Counted from the stretch's first letter, positions 1-11,219 are shown. The stretch: 64,000 nt of DNA from Thinopyrum elongatum (GCA_011799875.1 CM022302.1:54351153-54415152); one strand, 5' to 3'. Numbers and translations are program-made. The notes: generated by a model from the letters alone, not told the origin.

Positions 1-725
1 GCACTTGGGCTCGTAATGCCCCTGGGTTTCTAGCTGTCCTAATCGCTCTCATGAACAGACTTGGCTACCGTTGGTATCCTGAATACTTGGTTTATGAGGT
101 TTACCGCGAGTTCAATCAGGAACAGTACTACGCTGAAGTTCGGATTTATGATCAGCAGAACAACTCAGACACCGAGCTACACCTTTTTCACTGGTTAGGC
201 GTGACGATTGAGATGGCAGTCCATGATGCCGCCTACTCTGCTGTCGTACGTCTCCGAGGATAGTTCAGCGATAACTTGGATGATACTGTGTTTCGGTACA
301 TTCCGTATGCACCTGTTGGAGATGCTACTGGATACTACACAGCTATCTGTGCCCCGTACGAGTCTCGACGCTACGACCCGCAGGTTCTGATTCAGTGCGC
401 TCAGGCTCTGGATCGCACTGTTCGGGCTCTTGCCGTCGAGTTGGTTGCCACTCGAGCACGCTACTATGAGGCTATGACACAGTTGCTACCAGCTGTTCGT
501 GCAGGGATACATCCGGAGTATATTCTTTACCCACGCAGGACCGAGATGCCGCCAGGTATTGATTGGCCTGCTGTCGGAGGTCACACGCCTGCACGTGGAC
601 CTCTTCTTACAGTTCGAGACCGGTTTCTGCATCAGAGTGCACATGGAGCACAGGATCCTGCCGCGATGAACATTCGTCGTCCGCACTTGCAGTTACCCCG
701 TTTCAGTGGTTTTCTCCGACGCTGA
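1..725 (+). pseudogene. extra ORF upstream of gag in chromovirus G1 (broken, 5' end outside window)
   Basis: This is a coding-like stretch between 5' LTR and gag. One open segment (from before 51 to 263) carries LGYRWYPEYLVYEV and EVRIYDQQNNSDTEL. A second segment in another frame (276-725) carries FRYIPYAP, GDATGYYTAICAPYE and DRTVRALAVELVATRAR. The two are separated by a frameshift near 264-275. The same protein is found at 57712-58477 in G2; over the 149-residue second part I count about 22 differences (about 85 percent identity) with no length change. I recognise no domain, and there are no cysteine-histidine or catalytic motifs. The sequence is rich in Tyr, Arg and Ala and looks globular. 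Conservation of frame between two elements suggests it once encoded a protein. Function unknown. Confidence 0.6.
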
Positions 726-976
726 TGTAGCCTTTGCTATGTCACGTTGTGTACTTCCTTACCGCGTGCCTGCGCGCCGCCTAGTGTCTCTAGTTTTTCA
801 ATTTGCGCCATTATGCTGTCCGCATGAACCCGACTCTGTGTATGGAACTGTATGTCTTAATTGACGACTGTTATGTATCTGTTACACTACTTAAATTGTT
901 GTCGAGTTACATCATGTTTGACACTAAACGCTCGCAATTGCTTTTACTAAACTACCCCCTGTTGATACTTAGCAGG

Positions 977-1553
977 ATGGTTAGACCAGGTGGTCGTGGT
1001 CGTGGTCGTGCCCCTGAACGCCCACCACCGCCAGACTATATGGCGGCTATGATGCAACAGTTTGAGCTCAACCGTCAGTTCATGGTTGGAATCATGGCTC
1101 AGTTTCCGCATCAGAACAACCAGAACCAGAACCCAGCTTCAATAACTTTGACAGAGTTTACGTGACTCAACCCAACGCAGTTCCGCAACTCTGACAAGCC
1201 CCTGGATGCCGATGACTGGCTCCGCGACATCACTCACGAGATGGAGTCAGCTAATGTCGCCCCTGCCAACTACGTCAACTTCGCGGCCTTTTTCTTAAAG
1301 GGCCCCGCTGCTCAATGGTGGGACACACACAAGCGTACTCTGCCTGTTGGAACAGTCATTACCTGGTATGAGTTCCAGGCTGCTTTCCGTACACGTTATA
1401 TCCCTCAAGCAATTATGGAACGCATGAAGACCCAGTTCCGTAACCTCACCCAGGGCAATAAGACCGTTGAAGCTTATCAGCGGGAATTTCTAGACCTCTC
1501 CCGCTATGCTGAAGAAGACATCGCCACAGATGCTCGCAGACAAGAGAAGTTCC
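977..1553 (+). pseudogene. gag (N-terminal half) of chromovirus G1, interrupted by Copia insertion
   Basis: Starts [19 protein letters not shown], the same basic Arg-Gly leader as the two gag copies in G2. It continues with the retrotransposon gag core ([53 protein letters not shown]). One in-frame TGA at 1163-1165 sits where G2 has a sense codon for Arg (FMRLNP), consistent with a C-to-T change. Otherwise the frame is open to 1553, where the Copia element begins. The same frame resumes after the target site repeat at 11215. The start was chosen because it aligns with the G2 gag starts. Gag forms the particle that packages the element RNA. Confidence 0.85.
1549..1553. repeat. target site duplication GTTCC (left)
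   Basis: The five bases before the 5' LTR are GTTCC and recur at 11215-11219 directly after the 3' LTR. Five-base duplications are typical of LTR retrotransposon integration. Removing the element plus one copy restores the gag frame. Confidence 0.95.
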
Positions 1554-2507
1554 TGTAGGAGATATGCCCTAGAGGCAATAATAAATGTTATTGATTATCT
1601 CCCTGTTCATAATTAGGTTTATGTTCCATGCTATAACTGCAATGATTCTCGAGTCTACAAATAAAACGAGGCTTGGAGGGAAACTCATGTGCACGTGTGG
1701 GATAATAAACGGTAAAATGTATTCCTAGTCAAGCCTCTATGACTGGCTCAAGTATTGCATGATGATCCTGTTTTCCTGATCATGGGCATGACTATGCCGA
1801 CAATTTTGAGGGCACAATTGTTAGCAGAACATTTGTGTTGAATCGACCCAAATTGATGTTATGCTATGAGATTCTTTCGTCACAAGTTAATGGTTAATAA
1901 CACAGAGATGGTTAACGTTTGCATAATTCCTCAGACCATGAGAGTATCGAGTTTCTTCATGCTTGATTCATGAACTTTGGGGTTTGTTAAACGTCATCCG
2001 TAACTGGATGGCTATTACGGCGGCTTACGGGTTCATGGGAAAGTATGTCAAGTAACTTGATAGCTCAAGATTGGGATTTGCTCCTCCGACGATGGAGAGA
2101 TATCTCTGGGCCCTCTCGGTGTTACGGTATCCGTCATCGTCTGGCCAGACACAGGGTGATTTGATCACAGGGATGCCGGAACACAGTAACGAGAAAAGAG
2201 AACAATACCGGTAACGAGGTAACTAGCATAGTGGACAAGTTGTTGATCCACGGGAATGCCAACATGTCTCACCTCGGGTATTTGTAACATATCGCGAAGC
2301 AATAGGAATAGCACACGGCAACTGGAGGTTCACTCGAATATTCATTCGTGTGGGTATAGGGGTCAATATGGGTGTCCATGGCTCCGATGTTGATCATTGA
2401 TCGGAAGGGGTTCCAGGTCATGTCTATACTTCACCGAACCTATAGGGTCACACGCTTAAGGGTCATCTATCTGCTGAATACTAGACAGGGAGTCTGAGAG
2501 AAAATCA

Positions 2508-2587
2508 CCGAAAAAGTTTCGGACACCGAAAAGTTTCGGACAGCGGAAAAGTTCCGCAGAGAGAGGTCACCGGATGAGTTCCGGTGA
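2508..2587. promoter_or_regulatory. row of four short hairpins in the Copia LTR
   Basis: Four perfect inverted repeats follow each other: 2508-2522 (arms CCGAAA/TTTCGG), 2526-2539 (same arms), 2543-2557 (GCGGAA/TTCCGC) and 2567-2587 (TCACCGGA/TCCGGTGA). The same row occurs in the 3' LTR at 9996-10075 and, with a few changes, in the solo LTR at about 27599-27680. Spacing is regular (17-25 bp). This could be a cluster of dyad protein-binding sites or RNA hairpins. Function is inferred only. Confidence 0.6.
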
Positions 2588-2671
2588 AACTGAAAAGTTG
2601 TTTCAGGGGATACCATTAAGTCGAAATGGTTTCGGCACATGCCTGATAATTCTTGGAGGATGCCAGAATCA

Positions 2672-2700
2672 TTCTGGAAACTTCTGGGAATTTTCTGGAA
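2672..2700. promoter_or_regulatory. heat-shock-element-like array in the Copia 5' LTR
   Basis: Alternating units read TTC-nn-GAA-nn-TTC (2672-2684) and, after three bases, GAA-nn-TTC-nn-GAA (2688-2700). Each triple matches the consensus heat shock factor site (inverted nGAAn units spaced by two). The array lies about 430 bp upstream of the TATA box. It is present unchanged in the 3' LTR and half preserved in the solo LTR. Heat responsiveness is inference from the motif. Confidence 0.55.
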
Positions 2701-3126
2701 GAAAAACCGGAAATGTTCCGGGTCTGCCGGAACCACTTCAGATGCTTTTCGCAGATGAAATCACTAAACTGGAATTGTTCCAGAACGCGTTGAAAAATAT
2801 TTTAGTGGGTACTGGAAATGTTCTAAGCCCACATAAATATTTTCAGTTCGAACGGACGCTGAAAAATGTCGTCGTGAATAGTGAAAGTGCTTTTTGGAAT
2901 TTTTTGGAGAACCACCTTTTAGGGCTTTTGCTAAAGGCTTCTAGAAGGTGATGTGGATGGATGAGAGCCCCCTTTGAGGGGGACCCCTAGGGGGTGGCCG
3001 GCCACATGTGGAGCTCCTCCTTGGAGCTCCACATGTCCTTTGGTTTCTCTCTTGTGCCCTTGGAAAGAGTTTCCTTCATGGGTATTTTGGTATTTCTTGA
3101 ATGCCCATCCTACCCCTTGGTTTTCC

Positions 3127-3133
3127 TATATAA
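3127..3133 (+). promoter_or_regulatory. TATA box (TATATAA) of Copia 5' LTR
   Basis: CCTATATAAGGAG precedes a purine-rich stretch and a pyrimidine-rich stretch, as in other Triticeae Copia LTR promoters. It is conserved at 10615-10621 in the 3' LTR and as TATAAATA at 28218-28225 in the solo LTR. Confidence 0.65.
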
Positions 3134-3350
3134 GGAGGAGAGGGGGCTGCTCAATCCTTCATCCCTTATCACATACAAGTGCCATGCAATGATCTGGCTT
3201 CTCTCTCCCTCCCACGAAAAGAGTTTCATAGAGCCGAAAGGCTGTCTTGGTTCCGGTGGGAACTAGTTCTGGACGGCGAAGCCCTGCCGGATAGATGACA
3301 CCGTATGTGTGCAAATCTGTAGAGAGGTCGTAGTTTTGATCTTAGTGCCC

Positions 3351-3520
3351 GAGGGGCTGTTCGAGAGTGCCTCCCGAAGGGCTGTCCAAGTGACGGTCCG
3401 AGTTCTGTGAGTCCTCCCGAAGGGCTGTCCGAGTGACCGTTCGAGTTTCGAAGGTCCTCCCGAAGGGCTGTCCGGGACACCGTCCGGGGGACTGTTCGAC
3501 CGCCTCCCGGAGGGCTGTCT
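3351..3520. repeat. GC-rich degenerate tandem repeats within the Copia LTR
   Basis: About five units built on CTCCCGAAGGGCTGTCC followed by GAGTGACCGTCCGAG-like spacers. The same array is at about 10839-11008 in the 3' LTR and 28438-28612 in the solo LTR. It lies downstream of the TATA box, so it would be in the transcribed R/U5 part. Confidence 0.7.
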
Positions 3521-3727
3521 GAAGGGAAGACGAGGGGATACATCCTCGCGGTTGGGAGGTTGTAAATCCTAGCTGCGGAGATCTGCACCGCCGATCGTCA
3601 TCGACTCTACTTCCGCTGCGCTACGAGTCGGTAACGAAAATGATCAAACCTTATATGCAGTCTCCATAGTGGTCCTGGGCTGGTGCGTAGGTCGGAATTT
3701 TTTGTTTTCTGCTGCGTTACCCTACAG

Positions 3728-3740
3728 TGGCATCAAGAGC
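3728..3740 (+). promoter_or_regulatory. primer binding site of nested Copia element (tRNA-iMet type, imperfect)
   Basis: TGGCATCAAGAGC starts two bases after the LTR end. The standard initiator-Met site is TGGTATCAGAGC, so there is one substitution and one inserted base. Confidence 0.6.
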
Positions 3741-6700
3741 CGTGCTATGCGTAGATGCAGGTTGCGATATAGAATACATAGTGATGTATGGGTGTTGCAC
3801 AATATAATTAGGTAGTAGATGAGTTCTATTACTGAAAATTATTTGTGCGGGTAGCAGATGAAATATGTTACCCGATGTTCTTGTTGCTTCCCTGGAATTT
3901 GCATATTTCTGATCTTGATAACAGCATGGTGGAGTTTCAATGTTCTGGCAATCCGCGATCCTGATTGATCAACGAAGTGCTAACAGTTCATTGAATTCCA
4001 CCGTAGTTAAAAAGAAAGATGAAATTTCGCAGACAAAAGGGCAATGCAGATATGATCTGCACGGGGGTCATGCGTATGACGAAGTTTAGTATGGGGTTCA
4101 AGATTTTATTATCTCGTGCTTCATACACCCCGCATTGTTAATCTAGCGACTTGAATTATCATACTTGATGATGGACGTTGGTAGCTTCGGTTTGTTTCGA
4201 AACCTTAGAAGCCACGTAAAACAAGTTTTTGCTTGAACCAATTAGAGGCGTCTAACTTGGTTTTGCAGGAGGGTTTGCATATGCATGTGATGTGGTATAG
4301 CAGTGCTCATAATAATTTGATTATGTATGAGATGACTATATAATGTAAATTTATTAACATGACCTGCGTGTCATGATTCGGCATGATGGCTGGAGCCATA
4401 TGATTGCACTTTAATGACCTGCGTGTCAACCTTGTTGTAATGCATTATTTTATTAGCTATAGAGATAGCAATATTATCTGGTGCATCAACAAGGTGGTGG
4501 CAATCTTCGCGAAGGAGAACACCGACGCGAATGCCGAAGACGAAGAAATACAAGACTTCTCCGTCAGAAAGGGCTATACCATATCATGCTTTTATGAATT
4601 GCTTGAGATGTTTATCCCTTATGATGCACCCTTCTTGATTGCGCGGTAGTCACTTTTTATTAGGGTGATCTCTCACAAAAATATCAAGTAGTTAGTGTTC
4701 TCCCAAGTATAGCACCGTCACGGCACCTAACTTTTCGGGGTATCACAGGATCTCCCTGGGTACGAACGATTAGGGATGTGTGAGGCGGGTGAGTTGAGAC
4801 CTCGCAGCAAGATCACTTGGTTGTCTTGACGTTCTGGAAGGATCTCCCTGAGCTCGGAACAGGCCCATCGAAAGATGAACAAGAGTCACATAGAGATGTG
4901 ATCGGCAAGTTTGCCTACCGATTGAAGTTCGCGCCATCAGTGTTCATCTCGTTCAATGGCGTTGAATGGAAATGCGGGTCTTGTATCACTCACAATCAAT
5001 TATGAGAGATATTGATTTGAGTGGGAGCGCACTGTTGAATTAACTTGTTTAATTCTCAGTGCAATTAATTGTGGACACTGTCTAAGTGTTATATGCATAA
5101 TAGTTGTAGAATAATGGCTCGCGTTTCCACCTTCCCTATTAAAATTGAATAGCTGTTAAATATCTGGTTAAAACTTTACGGTTGGTAACGTAATGTGAGG
5201 ATTGTCCTCAAGAGTGCCGAGAAGGACTTTGTCCTATCGCATACTTTTGGTATTCTCTTGCTTATGCTATGGATCATGTGACTCTCGTCCTTCGATCCAA
5301 AAGCTAGAATTCCGTTTCAGTCAAGTGCAATATGTTTGCTTCCATGAGACCCGAACTTCGAAAGTTTGGATAGTTATGTGATATTCATGGAATCTAAAAA
5401 TCATTTTCAGAGACAGACAAAGGCTAAAAGATATGAGATATCCAAAGCAATGTTTGTTTGCAAACTATTAGTAAAAGAGTTTACTATGCATTAAACTGAT
5501 AAGAGAGGGATCCAGAAGAACGCCTGTCATATGATGAAAGGTGAATAAAACAACAACTTAAAGAGAAAGGAAGTGTCCGAAGGGTGTTAGTAAAATTTTC
5601 ACGCCTAGGAAGTCCGGGGCTAACGCCACTCTTAAGTTGGGTGCTTCTTCTGAGAGTAGGAGAAATACTAAAAGTTAAACTATTAGAAGTATAATGGCAG
5701 AAAGAAAGAAGACTGGAATATCCAGCTCATGTATGAATGTCATACAAGTTTTTGATGTATAGAAGGCTAGTCAAAGATATAGTTCTTGGGAATTATGATT
5801 AATTTGTTAATCACTGATTCTTGGGTATTGTGAGTTAATCATAGAGATACCCGCTCGATTGCATTCTGTTGCAACTCGATGTAAGAACTACTATGGCCTG
5901 AAAGACTAGCCAGGAATGAGGTTTAGGTATACACAGGGAACATGGTAAATGTTACTATACCTTCCATCGGTGTATTACCGTCTGTATTTATTTTCATAAT
6001 TCATTTTAGAGTTTTACAAACTCTAGCCTTTGCATAAAGTAATCTTGCAAGAAGGTTGTTCATAAGAGAACTTTTTATGTTCGATGTTATGAATAACATA
6101 AGGGCCATACTTTCATTGAGAATGAGATGCATGTTATGAATAATGATAATAATATATTACCTCTGGATTTACTTTCATAATTCATTTTAGAGTTTTACAC
6201 ACTCTAGCCCATTGCACAATGTTTGTTGCAAAAGAGTTGTTCATAAAAGAACAATTGTTGTTCAGTATTATGAATAACATGAAGGGCCATACTTCCATCC
6301 AAGATGGGATGTATGTTATGAATATTGATGGTAAAATGATACATCCATAACACTGACGCTAAATGTCGCAAGACTAAAAGAATACCACACAAGTGTGGCA
6401 CTGCATTTGGTCACATTGGAGAAACCCGCATGAAAGATTCCATTATGATGGATTTTGAAGTCGTTTGATTTTTGAATCATCTGACACTTGCAACTTTCCT
6501 TCGAAAAGTGAAGTGACTGAAATACCGTTCATAGGCCATAAGGAACGAGCAAAGAATTTATTGGTGATCATACATTTTGATGTATGTAGTCCGATAAATG
6601 TTTTTGCAAGTAGTGGATTTATCTATCTTCAGAAATGACTCAAGTAGATATATGGATATTTAGTTGATGAGACGTAAGTCTGAATTTTTTGAATTCATTC

Positions 6701-7979
6701 AAAAGGTTTTCAAATATGAAGTAGAAGTTATTGTAACAAGAAGATTATGTTTCTACAATTCGATTGCAGAAAAGAATATTTGAGTTACAAGTTTAGCGAA
6801 TGTCTGATGAGTTGTGAAAGGGGTTTCATAACTTGCACCTCCCGGAACACCACTGCAAGTGGAAAGTCCGTGAAGATGTAATCGAACCATTTATGACATG
6901 GTAAGATCAAAGATGGCATAAATAAATTTGCCATTATCCCTTTTAAAGAGTGATGCTTTAGAGACTGCGGCTTTTACACTGAAAAGAGCTCCATCGGGTC
7001 TGTTGAAATGACACCATGGTATGGTACGCCCAACCATGTTATATCTTTTCTTAACATTTGGAAAATGGGGCTTGTGTAAAAGGTTACAAACCTATTCCAA
7101 ATCAGACAAGTGCTACTTTGTAGGTTATCCCAAGTCATTGGGTATTCCCCCACCACTATACCGAGGCAAAAGTTTTTGCCACAAAATGGTATGCTTTTAA
7201 AGAGAATTGTTCTTGCAAAAGGTGAGTGGGAGGACAGTGCAACTCGATGAGATAAGCAGTATCTTCGTCATCAGGTCAAAGGAAAGGAACCTTGGAAGTG
7301 ATTCCGGAGTTTCCTACTGCGACTGATACGGAAGTCTCTATAATAAAATGTATGGACTTCGGTCGAACTTGCAACTGAACCACGTAGGCAAGGCTCGTCC
7401 AAACCTCTCAGGTGCGCAGACGAGATATTGTTGTTAGACAACAGTATACCTACGATACACAAGGAAGCGTTGATGGGCCCTGACTCCGGGATTGGCTAAA
7501 TGCCAATATAATCCGAGATAGTTTCCATATAAATTATTCAAGATCATATCTTGATGACCCCTTCAGAAGACTTAGAGTCTAACAAACTTTTATGGAACTA
7601 TAAACTGATATGGATAAAATGTTTTATCCATAAAGCTCGACTTGTTGAAATAACAAGTTCAAGGAGTTGACTACGATGAGGTTGTTTCATCGTAGCGATG
7701 CTTAAAGTCAGTTCGGGTTGAACTAGCAATTAATACAAATTTCATATCATGAGATATGAAACAAGGGATGACAAAAGGATTTCCATCTGATGGAAATGAA
7801 ACCAAGGACTTGCATGTGTTACAGTCCAAGGTATTTTGTGAGTCCAGAGGATGCTAGTAAGGGTGCAAACTTCAGAGTTCCAGCGATGGACAGAAGGGAG
7901 CAAAGTGGAGTCGGAATCTTCGTGTTTTGATGAAATGGTCAAAGGAGTTTGACTTCATCAATGGGTAACGAAGATGCTT
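3741..7979 (+). other. decayed interior of nested Copia element (no coding capacity)
   Basis: 4.2 kb between the primer binding site and the reverse transcriptase traces. The longest open stretches are under 82 codons and none resembles Gag or integrase. It contains GACCTGCGTGTCA twice (near 4361 and 4416) and a tandem duplication with a period of about 181 bp (near 5990 and 6171, sharing CATAATTCATTTTAGAGTTT). The left portion (about 4360-4700) does not look like Copia gag and may be foreign or leader sequence. Confidence 0.6.
5989..6330 (+). repeat. tandem duplication, about 181 bp unit, in Copia interior
   Basis: Both units run through TTTTAGAGTTTTACA, ACTCTAGCC, GTTGTTCATAA, TATGAATAACAT and AGGGCCATACTT. 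They differ at many positions, so the duplication is older than the current insertion. Confidence 0.65.
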
Positions 7980-8905
7980 GTAATTCAAGAAAGTAAGTGG
8001 GAGCCTAATAATATTTCTAAAAACCTTGTGTGCTTGACACATTGTTAATTGGAAATAAAATTCTTGACACGAATTAGGACTTCATTTGAAAATAGTTTTT
8101 CGATGAAGTGCTTGGGCTAAATAGCCTCAATATTAGGCATAATGATCTATGGAGATAGATTTACCTAATGGGGCTAAGCAATAAATACATATTGACAAGA
8201 TGCTAAAACTTTTTAGCATTTAAAACACCAAGGAGTGATTCTTGCCGAAGTCACATGGAAAGAGTTTTTGCAAGACTCGGTGTCCCAAAAACACTGATGA
8301 GCAAAATACATGATGGAGATTCCTCACACCTTCGTGTTTGGATTAATCATGTATTCCATGGTATGTAAAACAACCAGTTTTGTCCGATACTCCCAAGGTG
8401 TTGCGAGTAAAGATACCAAAGTGATCAAAAGTACTGATAATAGGACAACAGTGAAAAGTGTCATTGATTGCTAGAGTAGCACTGATGACATGTTTTCTCG
8501 CAAGTGTAGATCATGAAGAGTTCGTTGTAAAATGTTACATCGATACAGTCTTCATCATTGCTCCAAGCGATTTTCGATTTAAATAAAGGGTTTTATGTAA
8601 TACATAATATGGTGGCACGGTAGTTGGAAATTGTTCCAAACAAGATACTGTGGCGAATTCTATAACAGAGGCGAAGTATGTTGCCGCTTTTTAAGCGACA
8701 AAGAAGATGTTGAATCATATAGTTCATTCATGAACTTAGTATGGTTCCAAGATGACTTTTGTCAATGGGACACTACTGCAGGTAGTTGCTCCATACCTCA
8801 GTCTGAGGAATCCAGGTTCGACCTGTGATTCACATACATACAAAGTCAAGTCCACACAAAATATGAATTTTGTGAAAGCATGAAAATGCGAAGGATATGC
8901 AAAGA
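7980..8905 (+). pseudogene. relic of Copia reverse transcriptase and RNase H
   Basis: With frameshifts allowed, translation shows traces of the Copia order. A DDILLIGN-like stretch lies near 8034-8066, and TYIDKMLK near 8185-8210. A stretch resembling the RNase H core DSTTEAEYVAA lies near 8655-8690. Further traces of the C-terminal region follow to about 8905. Stops and indels occur every few tens of bases. Copia RT is normally about 300 residues followed by RNase H of about 150, so most is recognisable only as relic. It cannot make enzyme. Confidence 0.6.
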
Positions 8906-9030
8906 GACACACGGAGCTGAAGTCGTCAGATCCGTTGGACATCAGGCTATACCACATGCGAAGCATATTTACACAGGTGTGCCACAGGTGTAAAGTGCAT
9001 TAGCATTAACTAGATTATTGACTCTAGTGC

Positions 9031-9039
9031 AAGTGGGAG
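9031..9039 (+). promoter_or_regulatory. polypurine tract of nested Copia element
   Basis: AAGTGGGAG lies two bases before the 3' LTR, the usual site priming plus-strand synthesis in this group. Confidence 0.75.
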
Positions 9040-9041
9040 TC

Positions 9042-11214
9042 TGTAGGAGATATGCCCTAGAGGCAATAATAAATGTTATTGATTATCTCCTTATTCATAA
9101 TTAGGTTTATGTTCCATGCTATAACTGCAATGATTCTCGAGTCTACAAATAAAACGAGGCTTGGAGGGAAACTCATGTGCACGTGTGGGATAATAAACGG
9201 TAAAATGTATTCCTAGTCAAGCCTCTATGACTGGCTCAAGTATTGCATGATGATCCTGTTTTCCTGATCATGGGCATGACTATGCCGGCAATTTTGAGGG
9301 CACAATTGTTAGCAGAACATTTGTGTTGAATCGACCCAAATTGATGTTATGCTATGAGATTCTTTCGTCACAAGTTAATGGTTAATAACACAGAGATGGT
9401 TAACGTTTGCATAATTCCTCAGACCATGAGAGTATCGAGTTTCTTCATGCTTGATTCATGAACTTTGGGGTTTGTTAAACGTCATCCGTAACTGGATGGC
9501 TATTACGGCGGCTTACGGGTTCATGGGAAAGTATGTCAAGTAACTTGATAGCTCAAGATTGAGATTTGCTCCTCCGACGATGGAGAGATATCTCTGGGCC
9601 CTCTCGGTGTTACGGTATCCATCATCGTCTGGCCAGACACAGGGTGATTTGATCACAGGGATGCCGGAACACAGTAACGAGAAAAGAGAACAATACCGGT
9701 AACGAGGTAACTAGCATAGTGGACAAGTTGTTGATCCACGGGAATGCCAACATGTCTCACCTCGGGTATTTGTAACATATCGCGAAGCAATAGGAATAGC
9801 ACACGGCAACTGGAGGTTCACTCGAATATTCATTCGTGTGGGTATAGGGGTCAATATGGGTGTCCATGGCTCCGATGTTGATCATTGATCGGAAGGGGTT
9901 CCAGGTCATGTCTATACTTCACCGAACCTATAGGGTCACATGCTTAAGGGTCATCTATCTGCTGAATACTAGACAGGGAGTCTGAGAGAAAATCACCGAA
10001 AAAGTTTCGGACACCGAAAAGTTTCGGACAGCGGAAAAGTTCCGCAGAGAGAGGTCACCGGATGAGTTCCGGTGAAACTAAAAAGTTGTTTTAGGGGATA
10101 CCATTAAGTCAAAATGGTTTCGGCACATGCCTGATAATTCTTGGAGGATGCCAGAATCATTCTGGAAACTTCTGGGAATTTTCTGGAAGAAAAACCGGAA
10201 ATGTTCCAGGGCTGCCGGAACCACTTCAGATGCTTTTCGCAGATGAAATCACTAAACTGGAATTGTTCCAGAACGCGTTGAAAATTATTTTAGTGGGTAC
10301 TGGAAATGTTCTAAGCCCACATAAATATTTTCAGTTCGAAGGGACGCTGAAAAATGTCGTCGTGAATAGTGAAAGTGCTTTTTGGAATTTTTTGGAAAAC
10401 CACCTTTTAGGGCTTTTGCTAAAGGCTTCTAGAAGGTGATGTGGATGGATGAGAGCCCCCATTGAGGGGGACCCCTAGGGGGTGGCCGGCCACATGTGGA
10501 GCTCCTCCTTGGAGCTCCACATGTCCTTTGGTTTCTCTCTTATGCCCTTGGAAAGAGTTTCCTTCATGGGTATTTTGGTATTTCTTGAATGCCCATCCTA
10601 CCCCTTGGTTTTCCTATATAAGGAGGAGAGGGGGCTGCTCAATCCTTCATCCCTTCTCACATACAAGTGCCATGCAATGATCTGGCTTCTCTCTCCCTCC
10701 CACGAAAAGAGTTTCGTAGAGCCGAAAGGCTGTCTGGGTTCCGGTGGGAACTAGTTCTGGACGGCGAAGCCCTGCCGGATAGATGACACCGTATGTGTGC
10801 AACTCTGTAGAGAGGTCGTAGTTTCGATCTTAGTGCCCGAGGGGCTGTTCGAGAGTGCCTCCCGAAGGGCTGTCCAAGTGACCGTCCGAGTTCTGTGAGT
10901 CCTCCCGAAGGGCTGTCCGAGTGACCGTTCGAGTTTCGAAGGTCCTCCCGAAGGGCTGTCCGCGACACCGTCCGGGGGACTGTTCGACCGCCTCCCGGAG
11001 GGCTGTCTGAAGGGAAGACGAGGGGATACATCCTCGCGGTTGGGAGGTTGTAAATCCTAGCTGCGGGGATCTGCACCGCCGATCGTCATCGACTCTACTT
11101 CCGCTGCGCTACGAGTCGGTAACGAAAATGATCAAACCTTATATGCAGTCTCCATAGTGGTCCTGGGCTGGTGCGTAGGTCGGAATTTTTTGTCTTCTGC
11201 TGCGTTACCCTACA
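9042..11214 (+). repeat. 3' LTR of nested Copia element
   Basis: 2173 bp, equal in length to the 5' LTR with about 25 substitutions and no net indel. The hairpin row (9996-10075), heat-shock-like array (10160-10188), TATA box (10615-10621) and GC-rich repeats are all conserved. It ends CTACA at 11214, followed by GTTCC. Confidence 0.95.
10160..10188. promoter_or_regulatory. heat-shock-element-like array in the Copia 3' LTR
   Basis: Identical to 2672-2700: TTCnnGAAnnTTC, three bases, GAAnnTTCnnGAA. As the 3' LTR faces downstream G1 pol, it could drive read-out into 11215-15073. Confidence 0.5.
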
Positions 11215-11219
11215 GTTCC
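11215..11219. repeat. target site duplication GTTCC (right)
   Basis: Matches 1549-1553; see the left copy. Confidence 0.95.

Larger units (their letters stand above)
1554..3726 (+). repeat. 5' LTR of nested Copia element
   Basis: 2173 bp, TG...CA ended, same length as the 3' LTR at 9042-11214. It contains, in order, a row of four short hairpins (2508-2587), heat-shock-element-like units (2672-2700), a TATA box (3127-3133) and GC-rich repeats of the CCCGAAGGGCTGTCC type (about 3351-3520). It ends in CTACA directly before the primer binding site. Confidence 0.95.
1554..11214 (+). mobile_element. complete Copia-type LTR retrotransposon (Angela/WIS/BARE-like), non-coding interior
   Basis: A 9661 bp element with two LTRs of 2173 bp each (TGTAGG...CTACA), flanked by GTTCC and inserted in the gag of G1. 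The LTR start (TATGCCCTAGAGGCAATAAT) and the 3' tract (ctctagtgcAAGTGGGAG) match what I know of the Angela/WIS/BARE group. By hand count the LTRs differ at about 25 positions (about 1.2 percent), giving roughly 0.4-0.5 million years at 1.3e-8 substitutions per site per year. The 5.3 kb interior has no ORF longer than 81 codons. Only wrecked reverse transcriptase and RNase H traces remain, so this copy could not encode its own transposition. Confidence 0.93.

Noticed and set aside
2574..3266. Open stretches of up to 125 codons inside the Copia LTRs (also near 10230, 27666 and on the minus strand near 3226-3588)
   Set aside because: Regulatory and repeat sequence of the LTR; they are not kept in frame among the three LTR copies.
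11171..11214. ATG at 11171 as the real start of the 1300-codon ORF
   Set aside because: These codons belong to the Copia 3' LTR. The native frame continues from gag before 1553.
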